DNA of 64,000 bases, taken from positions 84,212 to 148,211 of the forward strand of contig JAZUGL010000009.1 in NCBI GenBank assembly GCA_045641165.1, in the 5' to 3' direction. Below the pieces are notes generated by a model. It worked only from the letters and a program-made list of their open reading frames with translations, ran no database searches and was not told where the DNA came from. Below are positions 28,933 to 37,758 of the stretch, one piece after another; positions within the stretch are counted from its first letter, which is position 1; each line of letters starts with the position of its first letter. The DNA is from Hennigella sp045641165 (lineage in GTDB: Bacteria > Bacillota_I > Bacilli_A > Mycoplasmatales > Mycoplasmoidaceae). A program made the position numbers and the translations under genes.

Positions 28933-29697
28933 CTATTTTATTTCAATATATATTTCATCATTAAAAGAATTTTGGGCTAAAGATATGATTCCATTTTTTG
29001 CTAAATCTAGTAAACAAACAAAGCAAGTTACTAAATATTGATCAGAAAAATGGGATTCATCTATGAGCATAAAAAAATCACTTAGTGCATATCTTTTATT
29101 TTTTGGATATTTTTTAATAATTTGTTCAATTTCTTTTTCTACTTCTTCAGCAGAAACTTCTTGAACAACAATCTTATGATTGTTGAACAAGTTTAGTTTT
29201 CATTTTTCATAAGCTTTAGCATAACTTTTTTGCAAAGCTAAAAAATTAATTTGATTTGGTAAAGAATAAATGTTCTTGTCAATATTTTTTTTGATTACTT
29301 TCTCTACATCATCAGCTTTTTTAGAAAACATATTTTTTCTTTGTTCATAAAAATTACTTAGTTTAGGAACCAAATCACGATATTTTTTATAAAGTAAAAT
29401 TTGGTTAATCAATTTTTGTCTTTCGGCATCAATTTGGTTTTGTTCTTCTTCAGAAAGTTTAATAGTAAAACTTAAAATAGTTTTAGACTTCAACCAAATT
29501 AATAAACTGGCTGTGTATAAATATTCGCTAGCAACATTAATTTCCAAATCTTTTTGGCCATAAACAAACTTTAAATATTGATCAGCAACAGTCAAAATAT
29601 TAAGATTTTCTATTTCCATCTTGTTTTCTCTAACAAGCGTTAATAGCAAATCCATTGGACCATCATAATCAGATAATTTAAGTTTGAGTTCTTGCAT
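28933..29697 (-). CDS. scpA: Segregation and condensation protein A (kleisin)
   Basis: Bridges the SMC heads in condensin. 254 aa with the N-terminal SDYDGPMDLLLTLVRENKM and VADQYLKFVYG, then ASEYLYTASLLIWLKSKTIL, which are kleisin hallmarks. The C-terminal winged helix region is present (ALSDFFMLIDES). One TGA (Trp) splits the frame under the standard code. Starts one nt after the DHFR-like gene. Confidence 0.94.
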
Positions 29698-29698
29698 G

Positions 29699-30196
29699 TT
29701 ACATTCCTAAAGAAGTTTTAACCTTTACATAAAACTCTACAGTGTGATCATTTGTTTGACCCTTTTTTAAAATGCTGTAGTGTGAAAAGTTAATTGCATC
29801 GAAAATAGATTGATCGCAAGAAGGCAACTCATCAGTTGTGTAAACAATCAAAAAATCAGCAACTTTATAAAAAATATCAACTAAATTTTTATCGCCGATG
29901 ATATAAATATCATCAACTTTGTCTTGGTAGATGGATGTAACTAACTGTGTTTTATTTTCCACAATAGCATTCATGATTGGTGGAATTGATTTTTTGTTGT
30001 GTTCTGTAAAAATAATGTTTACTCTATTTGGTAAAACTTGTTTGATTGCCGATTTATAAAAGTCGTATGAGTACAAAACATTTCTATGATTTGTGATTTC
30101 TAAAAAATAATTTCATAATTTTGTTTCTAAAATTTTTGGTTTTGCAATTTCAACCAATTCTTTTTCTTTATTTTGTGCACAAATTAAATAAATCAT
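29699..30196 (-). CDS. Divergent dihydrofolate reductase-like protein
   Basis: 165 aa, the usual DHFR length. The middle segment VLPNRVNIIFTE matches the LPxRxNIVLT region and IYIIGDKNLVDIFYKVADFLIVY matches the iyviGG.lyeqa..aD.lyiT block, but GG reads GD, and the N-terminal NGxIG...W catalytic region is not conserved. It may be a degenerate or repurposed DHFR. FolD is also in the window. Placed between plsC and scpA with 1-nt gaps, so it is translated with them. Low to moderate confidence. Confidence 0.5.
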
Positions 30197-30197
30197 T

Positions 30198-30962
30198 TTA
30201 TTTTCCTGCTTCCGCCTTTAGTTTTTCATAAGCTTCTCTAATATCATCTTTAATTGACTCCATTAGATATTCTTGCTTTGTATTCAAATATCTATTTGGT
30301 TGTACAGGTTTAAGCGCTCTAACATGGATTTCGTGTTTTCCATCTTTATTTTTAGATTTAGAATCTAAGGTTCCATAAATAGCAACAGGAGCAATAGCAA
30401 TATAATTTTCCAAAGCGACTTTTAATACAGCCGGCTTAAATTCTCCAAACTCATCTCTTTTAATTCTTGTTCCTTCAGGGAAAACAATAACTGAATAACC
30501 ATCTTTAATTCTTTCAGTTTCTTTTAAATAAGTTTCATAAATGCTTCTTCCATTATCTCTTTGAAGAAACATTCCACCCAATAATTCCATTATTCTTCTT
30601 ACAGGTTTTTTCCTACTTAATTCTGCTTTAGCGATAAAAGTAGTTAAACCCATATGTCCAGATTCATATAAACCAACATAAATCGCAATGGGATCGAATG
30701 ACCCTTTGTGATTTCCAACTACTAATAATGGTTTTTCTGGGAGTTTATCAAAATCTTTTGCAACAACTTCGATATGTTTTAAGTAAAGTGCTTTTCTAAA
30801 AACCTTATATACTGGTTTTAATCTTTCTTCTAGAAACAACTCCTTAGGATTCTTTTTAAATTTCTTTGCTCTTTTGTAAATAGTTAGTAAATTAAATCCC
30901 AAAGCTATTGCAACAAAAATTCATGATAAAGCCCAACCAAGAGTTTTAAAAAACTTTTTCAT
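30198..30962 (-). CDS. plsC: 1-acyl-sn-glycerol-3-phosphate acyltransferase
   Basis: Second acylation step of phosphatidic acid synthesis at the membrane. 254 aa with an N-terminal hydrophobic helix (residues 5-25, containing a TGA Trp), NHKGSFDP (HX4D catalytic motif at about 83), and FPEGTR. The ATG at 30962, 2 nt after the rpsU stop, restores the membrane helix that a shorter reading from 30902 would lose. Together with PlsX and FakA in this window it makes phospholipid from taken-up fatty acids. Confidence 0.92.
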
Positions 30963-30964
30963 GA

Positions 30965-31132
30965 TTATTTGAATTTTCTTTTTTGAGCGTTTTTAGATTT
31001 TTCTTTTGCTTTAAGACCTGGTCTTAAATAATATGTATGAGCTTGTGCAGCTTTACGAGTTTCAGCAGCGATTCTACTAAATTTCTTCATGGCTTCATTT
31101 AAGTCGCCATCTTTTACGATTACTTTTTGCAT
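30965..31132 (-). CDS. rpsU: 30S ribosomal protein S21
   Basis: 55-aa basic protein, too short for many gene finders. Begins MQKVIVKDGDLNEAMKKFS and ends in a Lys/Arg-rich tail, as in S21. SD AAAGGTGG lies upstream; -10 TATAAT at 31174-31169. First gene of the rpsU-plsC-DHFR-like-scpA-scpB run. Confidence 0.9.
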   Translation of the reverse strand: MQKVIVKDGDLNEAMKKFSRIAAETRKAAQAHTYYLRPGLKAKEKSKNAQKRKFK

Positions 31133-31168
31133 GTAGATAAATTCACCACCTTTCTCTTATTTTTCTTA

Positions 31169-31174
31169 ATTATA
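31169..31174 (-). promoter_or_regulatory. -10 box of the rpsU operon
   Basis: TATAAT on the minus strand, directly after the terminator of the ECF gene and 36 nt before the rpsU ATG. Confidence 0.55.
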
Positions 31175-31179
31175 TATAA

Positions 31180-31202
31180 AAAATAAGCCTACGGCTTATT
31201 TT
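31180..31202 (-). terminator. Intrinsic terminator of the ECF S-component gene
   Basis: AAATAAGCC-TAC-GGCTTATTT. The TAA stop of the gene (31198-31196) lies inside the stem. Confidence 0.75.
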
Positions 31203-32116
31203 GCTTCTCAGGAAGAATTTGACTTGTTGATTAGGGAAATAATTTTTTTATCAAATAAGCAAACAACACCAAAAAAGGCAGTAATTTCAACCGGAACCTT
31301 AATAGATTCTAATGCAACTCTTGGAATTAAATAGAACATAGAACCATACTTTAAAAAACTTTCAGGAGTTAATCCACCATTTATAAATTTAAAGTATTCA
31401 ACTGCAGTTAGTGGTCCTAAAGCGAAACTAAATAGCAAAATAAGAAAGACAACACATGAGCTTGTGTATGTAAAAATAAGAGTTTGATTGAATTTCTTAT
31501 TTGAAATTTTGTTTTTAACATTTAAACCAAAAATAACTTCATAAATAACCATAAAAACTAAAATTAAAGACAAAGCAACTCATTTGTAGATGCTATAAAA
31601 CAAACTATATTGAGCATCTGAACCTTGAAAATGTGCATTTGGATTTAGCCAAATTACAATTATCACATATGTTGTAACGGCAAACAGCAAAACAACAATT
31701 TGGCTTATTACTAAATCTGTCATAATGTGTTTATTTTCTTTTTGTTTTCTATATCTATAGAAACTTCCAATTAAACCAGCAACACAACCAACAATTGGTT
31801 CTTGAATAGCATATAGTCAAAATCACACACCACCATGGATAAAAAAAGTTAAAGTATCGGTAATAATTCCACCAAACAACCCAACAACCGGCCCAAAGTA
31901 TCATCCCAAAACCATAACAGCTATTCAACCAATAGAAATTGATAAGCTAAATGGTGCTATTGGGATAGAAATAAAACTAAAAACAATTCTTAATGCTATT
32001 AATAAAGCCAACAAGAAAAGCAATCTTGCTGACATAAAAGTCTTTATTGGAGCAAAAGGGAAGAAAAATTTCTTAACACTTATTGCTCTTTCTTGTTTAG
32101 CATTAATTGCTTTCAT
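31196..32116 (-). CDS. ECF transporter S component (substrate-binding membrane protein)
   Basis: 306-aa protein with about seven to eight hydrophobic segments. The N-terminal SARLLFLLALLIALRIVFSF followed by SIPIAPFSLSISIGW and GPVVGLFGGIITDTL is the pattern of energy-coupling-factor S components for vitamins. The C-terminal half is longer than in most S components. Vitamin not determinable; folate is one option since folate genes are nearby, but this is only a guess. Its ATG follows the upstream gene's TAG with no gap. The shared T and A/ATPase subunits are not in the window. Confidence 0.7.
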
Positions 32117-33271
32117 CTATTTTTTCTTATCTTTTCCAGAATCTTTGTTACTATCTGGAGTTTTTTTAGGAAAACCGTAGCCAGAAGAAGACAAACTATC
32201 AATTATCTGACTTAATCTTTTATCAATAGCACCACTATCAACTTTTGGATTAAAAATAGATCCTAAAACAATTGGAACAATTGAGGCACATGTTAAAGCA
32301 ATATTAATAAATCAACAATAACGTCAAGCATTCTTTCCAAAAACCTGCAATGCAGTAGACTCTTCTTCTAAATAAGTGAAACTTAAAGGGAATACTCTTG
32401 TTAAAGAAAACAACTCAGACATGATTGTTCCAATTATCAAAATTAAAAGTAGTGGTCAAGCAAAATAAAATCTATCATTTGGGTTTTTTGAAAAAATTGT
32501 TTTAAAGAATGAAACACAACTATAAATACCTAATCCAGCAAACAAAATAAAGAAAATACCGTCAGTAACTGTTCCAAGTGGACCTTTTTCATCTTCTGCT
32601 TGAACTGTAATACCGTTTGTTAAGAATGCACATATTGCCATTAAAACAAGACCGATACAAGATAACAAAATTAAAATAACAGCAACTCATTTTATTATTG
32701 GAATAGCTTTTGGTTTTGAATTAAATCTATAAAATTGACCAGAAGAAATTTCTTTTTGTAATTGTGCAGAAGCTTGTCCAAAGACAAAAGGATTTTGTCT
32801 AGGATCCATAAATTCAGCACCCATAGACATTCCTGGGTTCATACCAAAAGGCACACTATTGCTTACTGGCTCTTCAGACCTTAATTGAACTTTTGGTTCA
32901 GCAACATTGACATGTTTTCCTTCTATTGCATCATCAATATCAACTTTAAAAATGTTTTTGCAAAAAGTAACAAGATAATTCATGTTATCAATGTAATCTG
33001 AATCATCTTCTAATTTAAAGTTTTTGTCAATTTTAAAATCACTTTTAGATAGAGAATTAAACTTTTTTACTAATGTATCAACTTTAAATTTGTTTTCAAC
33101 ACCAGACTTTAAAAACTTTTTCTCTAAAACAGAAAGAACATTTAATTGTGTTTTTAAAACAAACGCAAAATCATTTCTTTTTACATATCCTGCAAAAGGC
33201 GACCTATCATTTAAGATAAATTGCAATCTTTTAGCATGCTGTACATATAACTCTTTGTTTAATTTACTCAT
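32117..33271 (-). CDS. Membrane protein of unknown function
   Basis: 384 aa. The first 190 residues are hydrophilic and Lys/Asn-rich, with a Met/Pro/Gly-rich stretch at about 140-165. Then come about four transmembrane helices (VAVILILLSCIGLVLM, FILFAGLGIYSC, LLLILIIGTIMS, INIALTCASIVPIVLG) and a short charged cytoplasmic tail (KKTPDSNKDSGKDKKK). TGA is Trp at three or more positions. It sits between holA and the ECF S component and is probably co-transcribed. No family recognised. Confidence 0.7.
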
Positions 33272-33273
33272 AT

Positions 33274-34197
33274 TTATTCGAATAATATCTTCACTAACTG
33301 CGCATAAGGTACAGCAGAAGAATCTTTTTTATTTGTGTTATTTTTCTTTATATTTATATCAAAATTATACAATTTTGATATCATATCATTGATTTTGTCA
33401 AGTGTTTTATCATAAGGTTTTAAATTTGCATAACTATTTTGCAACCAAAAAGGTATAGCTAATTGATTTAATATCATTTCAGACGATCATCTAGCTTGTT
33501 TGGCCTGCAAAAATAATTTAATTTGTACCAATTTGTATGCAAACATTGGCACAATTTCTAAGATATCAAAATTGCCACTCAACAAATTATTTAATTCTGC
33601 AACCGCCTTGTTTTTATTTCCTGATAGCCATGAATCAATTAATTTAAAAATTGTTGTATCGCCTGTATCAAAAACAGTTTTTTGAATATCATCAAACGAA
33701 TAAGTATCTTTTCCCAACAACTTTAATTTGTTAATTTCATTTTCAATGAAGCCAACACTATCAGGCATTAAATCAACTAGAGCTTCTTTAGTTTGATAAT
33801 CTAAGTTTATTTTTGCTTTTTTTAGTAGATATGAAACCAAATCAATTCTATTTTTTCTTGTAACATTTCCAACTTTTACAATTGATATTTTTAATTCATC
33901 AAACAGTTTGTTTTTAAAAGAATTTGTTACATTAATTAAAATCACATCTGCATTAAGTTGGTTTAGTTCTTTTAAATCAGCCTGAACCTGTTTAGAAGAA
34001 AATTTTCAATCTGACACATCAACAACATTAATTTTTTCTGTTTCTTCTATTTCAAATAAATTAGTTTGAGCCAACTTCATTAAAACATTTTGGCTATTTG
34101 TTTCAGAAGGAAAATAGTAGATTGATTTATTGACGTTTTCGGTGTAGATTTTTCAATAAATATTTTCAATTTTTGCTGAAAAGTAAAGTTTTAACAT
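33274..34197 (-). CDS. holA: DNA polymerase III delta subunit
   Basis: Clamp-loader delta subunit that opens the beta clamp. 307 aa. The delta pattern is seen in the C-terminal helices (TTIFKLIDSWLSGNKNKAV..LNNLL, EIVPMFAYKLVQIKLFLQAKQA) and in the mid-region DLVSYLLKKAKINLDYQTKEALVDLMPDSVGFIENEINKL. TGA is Trp at three sites. The ATG lies 6 nt after TATAAT with no SD. A perfect 12-bp inverted repeat covers the promoter. Confidence 0.85.
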
Positions 34198-34203
34198 ATG
34201 CCT

Positions 34204-34209
34204 ATTATA
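34204..34209 (-). promoter_or_regulatory. -10 box of holA, 6 nt from the ATG
   Basis: TATAAT on the minus strand; only AGGCAT lies between it and the ATG at 34197, so the mRNA should be leaderless or nearly so. Confidence 0.6.
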
Positions 34210-34234
34210 TCTTATTGTTTTTAACAATAAGATA
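34208..34234. repeat. Perfect inverted repeat over the holA promoter
   Basis: TATCTTATTGTT-TTT-AACAATAAGATA, 12-bp arms and 3-nt spacer. It runs from the -10 box to where a -35 box would be, so it looks like an operator more than a terminator; no plus-strand gene ends here. Confidence 0.6.
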
Positions 34235-34277
34235 GGTTATTAATATAACTGTCAGGTTTTAAAATTATTTGTCCGCT

Positions 34278-34283
34278 TATAAT
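34278..34283 (+). promoter_or_regulatory. -10 box of the 47-aa gene
   Basis: TATAAT 19 nt before the ATG at 34303. Confidence 0.45.
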
Positions 34284-34302
34284 TAATCATGTAGGTATTC
34301 TT

Positions 34303-34446
34303 ATGACCAACAAAAAAATGCAAAAAATATATAAGGATTTTGTTTTGCTCATAAAAGAGCAATATAAACTAGAAAAAGATCCAAAAAGAAAGAAAATCAT
34401 CGGAAAGTTTTTAAAAGAATTAAACAAACAGTTTATCCGCTCTTAA
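34303..34446 (+). CDS. Small basic protein of unknown function (47 aa)
   Basis: 47 codons, Lys-rich (about one third Lys/Arg), predicted to be mostly helical (YKDFVLLIKEQYKLEKDPKRKKI..FLKELNKQF). It has a TATAAT upstream but no clear SD. No membrane segment. No family recognised. It fits between holA and the S1-domain gene and its codon use is like that of the neighbours. Could be a short conserved mollicute protein. Confidence 0.45.
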   Translation: MTNKKMQKIYKDFVLLIKEQYKLEKDPKRKKIIGKFLKELNKQFIRS

Positions 34447-34458
34447 TTCTTAGAAGTT

Positions 34459-34464
34459 TATAAT
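34459..34464 (+). promoter_or_regulatory. -10 box of the S1-domain gene, 6 nt from the ATG
   Basis: TATAAT followed by TAATTT and the ATG at 34471; no SD. Another predicted leaderless mRNA. Confidence 0.6.
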
Positions 34465-34470
34465 TAATTT

Positions 34471-34806
34471 ATGCAAGCAACCACTTACGAAGTAAATAAA
34501 ACCATAATCAAAGGAAAAATTATTTCTATTGCTAAAACATATGTTTTAGTTGCCTTTGATGGTAATGTTGGTTTGTGCCACATTTCCAATGTTTCTGATT
34601 ACTTAGTTCGTGACCTAAACAACTTTTTTAATAAAACTGACAAATATGATTTTCTTGTTATTGGTGATGATGGCAACGGACAATACAATTTATCTTTTAA
34701 AGCTATTCATCCTAAATTTCTTAAGCGACACAAGGACGTTATTCCTACTCCATCAGGATTTACTAACTTAAAAGCTGATTTAGATCGGCGATTAAAGAAA
34801 ATATAA
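34471..34806 (+). CDS. S1-domain RNA-binding protein
   Basis: 111-aa protein. Residues 10-80 form one S1/OB domain (VNKTIIKGKIISIAKTYVLV, GNVGLCHISNVSDYLV, YDFLVIGDDGNGQYNLSFKAI), like YugI/general stress protein 13 proteins that associate with ribosomes. C-terminal basic tail. Exact role unknown. It is followed 6 nt later by tRNA-Arg, possibly on the same transcript. Confidence 0.8.
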   Translation: MQATTYEVNKTIIKGKIISIAKTYVLVAFDGNVGLCHISNVSDYLVRDLNNFFNKTDKYDFLVIGDDGNGQYNLSFKAIHPKFLKRHKDVIPTPSGFTNLKADLDRRLKKI

Positions 34807-34812
34807 ATTTTT

Positions 34813-34890
34813 GCACCATTAGCTCAATTGGATTAGAGCGTTAGACTTCGGATCTAAAGGTTGCTGGTTCAACTCCAACATGGTGCGCCA
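34813..34890 (+). tRNA. trnR: tRNA-Arg(UCG), CCA encoded
   Basis: Acceptor GCACCAT/ATGGTGC, D-arm GCTC..GAGC with G18-G19, anticodon stem TTAGA/TCTAA with loop CTTCGGA (anticodon TCG), T-loop TTCAACT with C56, then G and CCA. A U34 anticodon could read all CGN codons. Confidence 0.93.
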
Positions 34891-34892
34891 TT

Positions 34893-34917
34893 AAAATAAA
34901 GCGTTGCTTTATTTTTT
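34893..34917 (+). terminator. Terminator after tRNA-Arg
   Basis: AAAATAAAGC-GTT-GCTTTATTTT with following T-run. Confidence 0.75.
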
Positions 34918-34942
34918 AATAGATATTATTAGGAAAAAGAAA

Positions 34943-34968
34943 AAAACCGTTATTTAAAACGATTTTTA
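34943..34968 (-). terminator. Terminator after tRNA-His
   Basis: On the minus strand ATCGTT..AACGGT hairpin followed by TTTTTTT, ten nt downstream of the tRNA-His end. Confidence 0.6.
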
Positions 34969-34978
34969 TCATAAATGG

Positions 34979-35053
34979 GGCGTTTAGTGGGACTTGAACC
35001 CACGAGTGCCTGAGTCACAGTCAGGTGTGTTAGCCAACTTCACCATAAACGCC
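34979..35053 (-). tRNA. trnH: tRNA-His(GUG)
   Basis: 75 nt with the extra 5' G (G-1) facing C73, acceptor GCGTTTA/TAAACGC, D-loop with G18-G19 (AGTTGGCTAA), anticodon loop CTGTGAC, T-loop TTCAAGT with C56. CCA is not encoded. Confidence 0.93.
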
Positions 35054-35092
35054 ATGAGCGATTTAATTATATAAAGAATTGATTTTTTTGCC

Positions 35093-35098
35093 TATAAT
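35093..35098 (+). promoter_or_regulatory. -10 box of rpsO
   Basis: TATAAT, giving a leader of about 90 nt before the rpsO ATG. Confidence 0.5.
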
Positions 35099-35142
35099 TA
35101 AAAGCAAACACGTTATAGCAAAAACAGCATTGCTTTATCTGT

Positions 35143-35158
35143 TAATGTCATAACATTA
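35143..35158 (+). promoter_or_regulatory. Hairpin in the rpsO leader
   Basis: TAATGT-CATA-ACATTA lies 40 nt before the ATG. S15 represses its own mRNA in several bacteria through leader structures; that this hairpin does so is inference. Confidence 0.35.
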
Positions 35159-35197
35159 CATGTGTTGAAAAATTAATAAGGAGATCATATTAAGAAT

Positions 35198-35473
35198 ATG
35201 GCAATCACTAAAGATTATAAAAAGGAAATAGTTAAGGAATATGGTAAAAATCCTAAAGATACAGGAAATACCGAAGTTCAAATAGCTATTTTAACTGCTG
35301 AGATCGCAACTTTAACATCACATCTTAAAGACAACCCAAAAGATTTCAATTCTAAAAGAATTCTTTATGCAAAAAATTCTAAAAGACGTTCTTTACTAAA
35401 CTATTTAAAGAATAAAGATATTGAAAAATATCGTGAATTGCTTAAGAAATTAAACATTAGAGCAACAAACTAA
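35198..35473 (+). CDS. rpsO: 30S ribosomal protein S15
   Basis: 91 aa. Family features NPKDTGNTEVQIAILTAEI, LTSHLKDNPKDFNSKR and SKRRSLLNYLKNKD. It binds 16S rRNA in the 30S platform. SD AAGGAGA lies 15 nt before the ATG. It is followed after 1 nt by the small membrane protein gene. Confidence 0.97.
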   Translation: MAITKDYKKEIVKEYGKNPKDTGNTEVQIAILTAEIATLTSHLKDNPKDFNSKRILYAKNSKRRSLLNYLKNKDIEKYRELLKKLNIRATN

Positions 35474-35474
35474 A

Positions 35475-35792
35475 ATGATTAGGCAACCTAGACAAGCTTT
35501 AAAAGATTTATCTAAATCCCAAAAAGTAAATAGGATATTTGGCTATGTTGTTTTTTTAACAGTTTTTATTTTTACTTTTTGTTGAACAGCTAAAGAAATA
35601 AGAGAAAACAAATTTGCGATGCTTATTTTTTTGGGTACTTTTGCTGGTCTAGTTTTTGTTGAAATTATTCTATGAATAATTCTTTATTTTGTTTTTAAAA
35701 AACAATCTATTACACAAAATGACAAGAATATTCAACAAATAATTGCCCAAAATGAACAAGAAGAATTAGAAGAATTAAAGAAAAAGAAGTAG
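35475..35792 (+). CDS. Small two-helix membrane protein
   Basis: 105 aa, hidden by two TGA Trp codons. Two transmembrane helices (about 22-42 and 50-74) and a charged C-terminal coil (NEQEELEELKKKK). ATG starts 1 nt after the rpsO stop, so translation is likely coupled. Function unknown. Confidence 0.7.
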
Positions 35793-35843
35793 TTTGGGTA
35801 ATTATTTAGTAAAACTAACTATAATATATATAACTTATTTAAA

Positions 35844-37052
35844 ATGTTTCCTTATTTTCAAACTAACTTTATTGCCGCATTATCCATTTTTATAGTTATG
35901 GCTATTGCCGTTGGTTTCTTAGCAACAGCCATGACTAAATCTGCTGTTTGTATGAAAAACAAAACCCATCTTTCAGACGGTGTCATTGGTGGTCTTTTAT
36001 TGGGTGTTATTACTTCAATACCTGAATTAATTTCTGGCGTCATGGGTGTAATGGCATATGCTCAAAAAATTAATCCTACAGGACCGTCGGGCGTTTTGGG
36101 CGATGCAATTGGTTCGGACATGTTTTGTATCTTTGCATTGGCCGTATCGTTGTTGGTTTGCGTTAGTCTTTTTTCTAAGAAACAATCCTTTCAAATAAAT
36201 ACTTTCACAGTTTCATTTATTGTCGTTGGTGCTATTTTTTGTCTCCTAGCAGGCCTATTTGAAAACAATGGTATTATTTATGGCGACGGAGTCACATCAC
36301 TAATTAAAGGACGTAGTCCACTAGTTTGAAATGGCTTTAATTTGTTTAGTATATTTATTTTGCTTAGTTATGTTGCTTCTATTGTTTTTATGATTGCTGG
36401 TGCAAAAATTAAAGTTGATCCTTCCATCTCATCTAGAATTAAACTTCAACCTTCGAATCAAAAAGGCCTTTGGTTTTCAAAAATGCCAATTGGAACACTT
36501 GTTTTAATTTTTGTACTTTTCTCTGTTGGACTAACAGTGTGTTCTTTAGTTTTGGCTGACACTTCTGATGCTCTTATAACAACACATTGAGAAATGCAAG
36601 ATAGTTTTGGAAGATCAATGCTTTTAGGCATTGCAACCTCTCTACCAGAACTAATAACTATCATCAGTTTGGCTAGAAGCAAGGAATATAACCTTTCAAT
36701 TAACACAACAGCGGGAAGTTGTGGTTTTAACTTGACAATATTATTTATTTGTAATATTGCTTATTCAATTGTTCTAAGCCCAACAGATGTTAATCATACA
36801 ATGTATTGTTTTGATGACTTCTATAATGCGTTGCAGCTGGTTTTATTCTTGTTTGAACTAATTTTCTTAATCATTTATTTGGTTTTAAACTCAAAACCTA
36901 TTAAAAAATATTTAACTAGAAGACAAGTTATTGGTGTTAATAGTGTATTCTTAAGCTTAATCATTCTTGCTTATATTGCATTTATTGTTATTGGTTTCCT
37001 AGTTATCAGAAAAACTCGACCTGATCCAAATCCAATATTTCCTTTTATTTAA
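35844..37052 (+). CDS. Ca2+/cation antiporter (CaCA family)
   Basis: 402-aa membrane protein with about ten helices. It has the two inverted alpha-repeats of the family: GGLLLGVITSIPELISGV with GDAIGSDMF in the first half, and GIATSLPELITIISLAR with NTTAGSCGFNL in the second. Both Glu residues that bind the cation are present. Probably exports Ca2+ in exchange for Na+ or H+. Two TGA Trp. Converges with rlmB with an 8-nt overlap of the 3' ends. Confidence 0.85.
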
Positions 37053-37758
37053 GACAAGATTTAATCTTGTATAACAAGATTGCTGTGGCTGCTGATGCAT
37101 TTAATGACTGTGTTTTGCCACTTGATTCAATGTAGACTTTGAAGTCTGCATTTTTTAATACTAAATTAGAAATGCCTTTATTTTCATTGCCAACAACAAT
37201 TAAAACTTTTCCAGAGAATTTAATGTCATTAAGTTTGTGTGCTTCTTTGTCTAAACAACTAGCATAAACCCAATAACCATGATCTTTAAATTTGTTTAAG
37301 GTATCAGTTAAATTAGTTACTTTAAATAATTTAACATTAGAAATAGCGCCAGCCGAAGCTTTAATTACAGCTGGAGTAACCTGACATTGTCCATCTTTTT
37401 TGTAGATAATACCATCAACACCAAAAGATTCGGCTGATCTAATAATTGCACCAAAGTTTTGTGGGTCTTCAATACCATCAAGCATTAAAACCAATGATGA
37501 GTTTTTATTAGAAACAGTGTCAAACAAATCATTAATATTTTCACTTTGTATGTTTTCAACATACCCAACAGCAAACTGATGGTTAGTGTGTTGCGTTAGT
37601 TTGTCATAAAAAGATTTGTCATTGCAAACCGTTACATCTTTTGTTGACGATTTAACTTTATTAAAAAAAGTTTTGTCTTTGTTGCTTATTGTTGCTTTTA
37701 ATAAAGTTCTATTTTCAATAGCATCAAGAATTGCTTTTTTGCCAATAATTATTTGCAT
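37045..37758 (-). CDS. rlmB: 23S rRNA 2'-O-methyltransferase, RlmB/TrmH (SPOUT) family
   Basis: 237 aa. N-terminal substrate-binding domain, then SPOUT motifs: motif 1 LDGIEDPQNFGAIIRSAE, motif 2 IVVGNENKGIS, and motif 3 IESSGKTQSLNASAATAILLY. RlmB methylates G2251 of 23S rRNA. No TGA codons. Its ATG overlaps the cysS stop (TAATG), the same pairing as in Firmicutes. Confidence 0.92.
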   Translation of the reverse strand: MQIIIGKKAILDAIENRTLLKATISNKDKTFFNKVKSSTKDVTVCNDKSFYDKLTQHTNHQFAVGYVENIQSENINDLFDTVSNKNSSLVLMLDGIEDPQNFGAIIRSAESFGVDGIIYKKDGQCQVTPAVIKASAGAISNVKLFKVTNLTDTLNKFKDHGYWVYASCLDKEAHKLNDIKFSGKVLIVVGNENKGISNLVLKNADFKVYIESSGKTQSLNASAATAILLYKIKSCLK

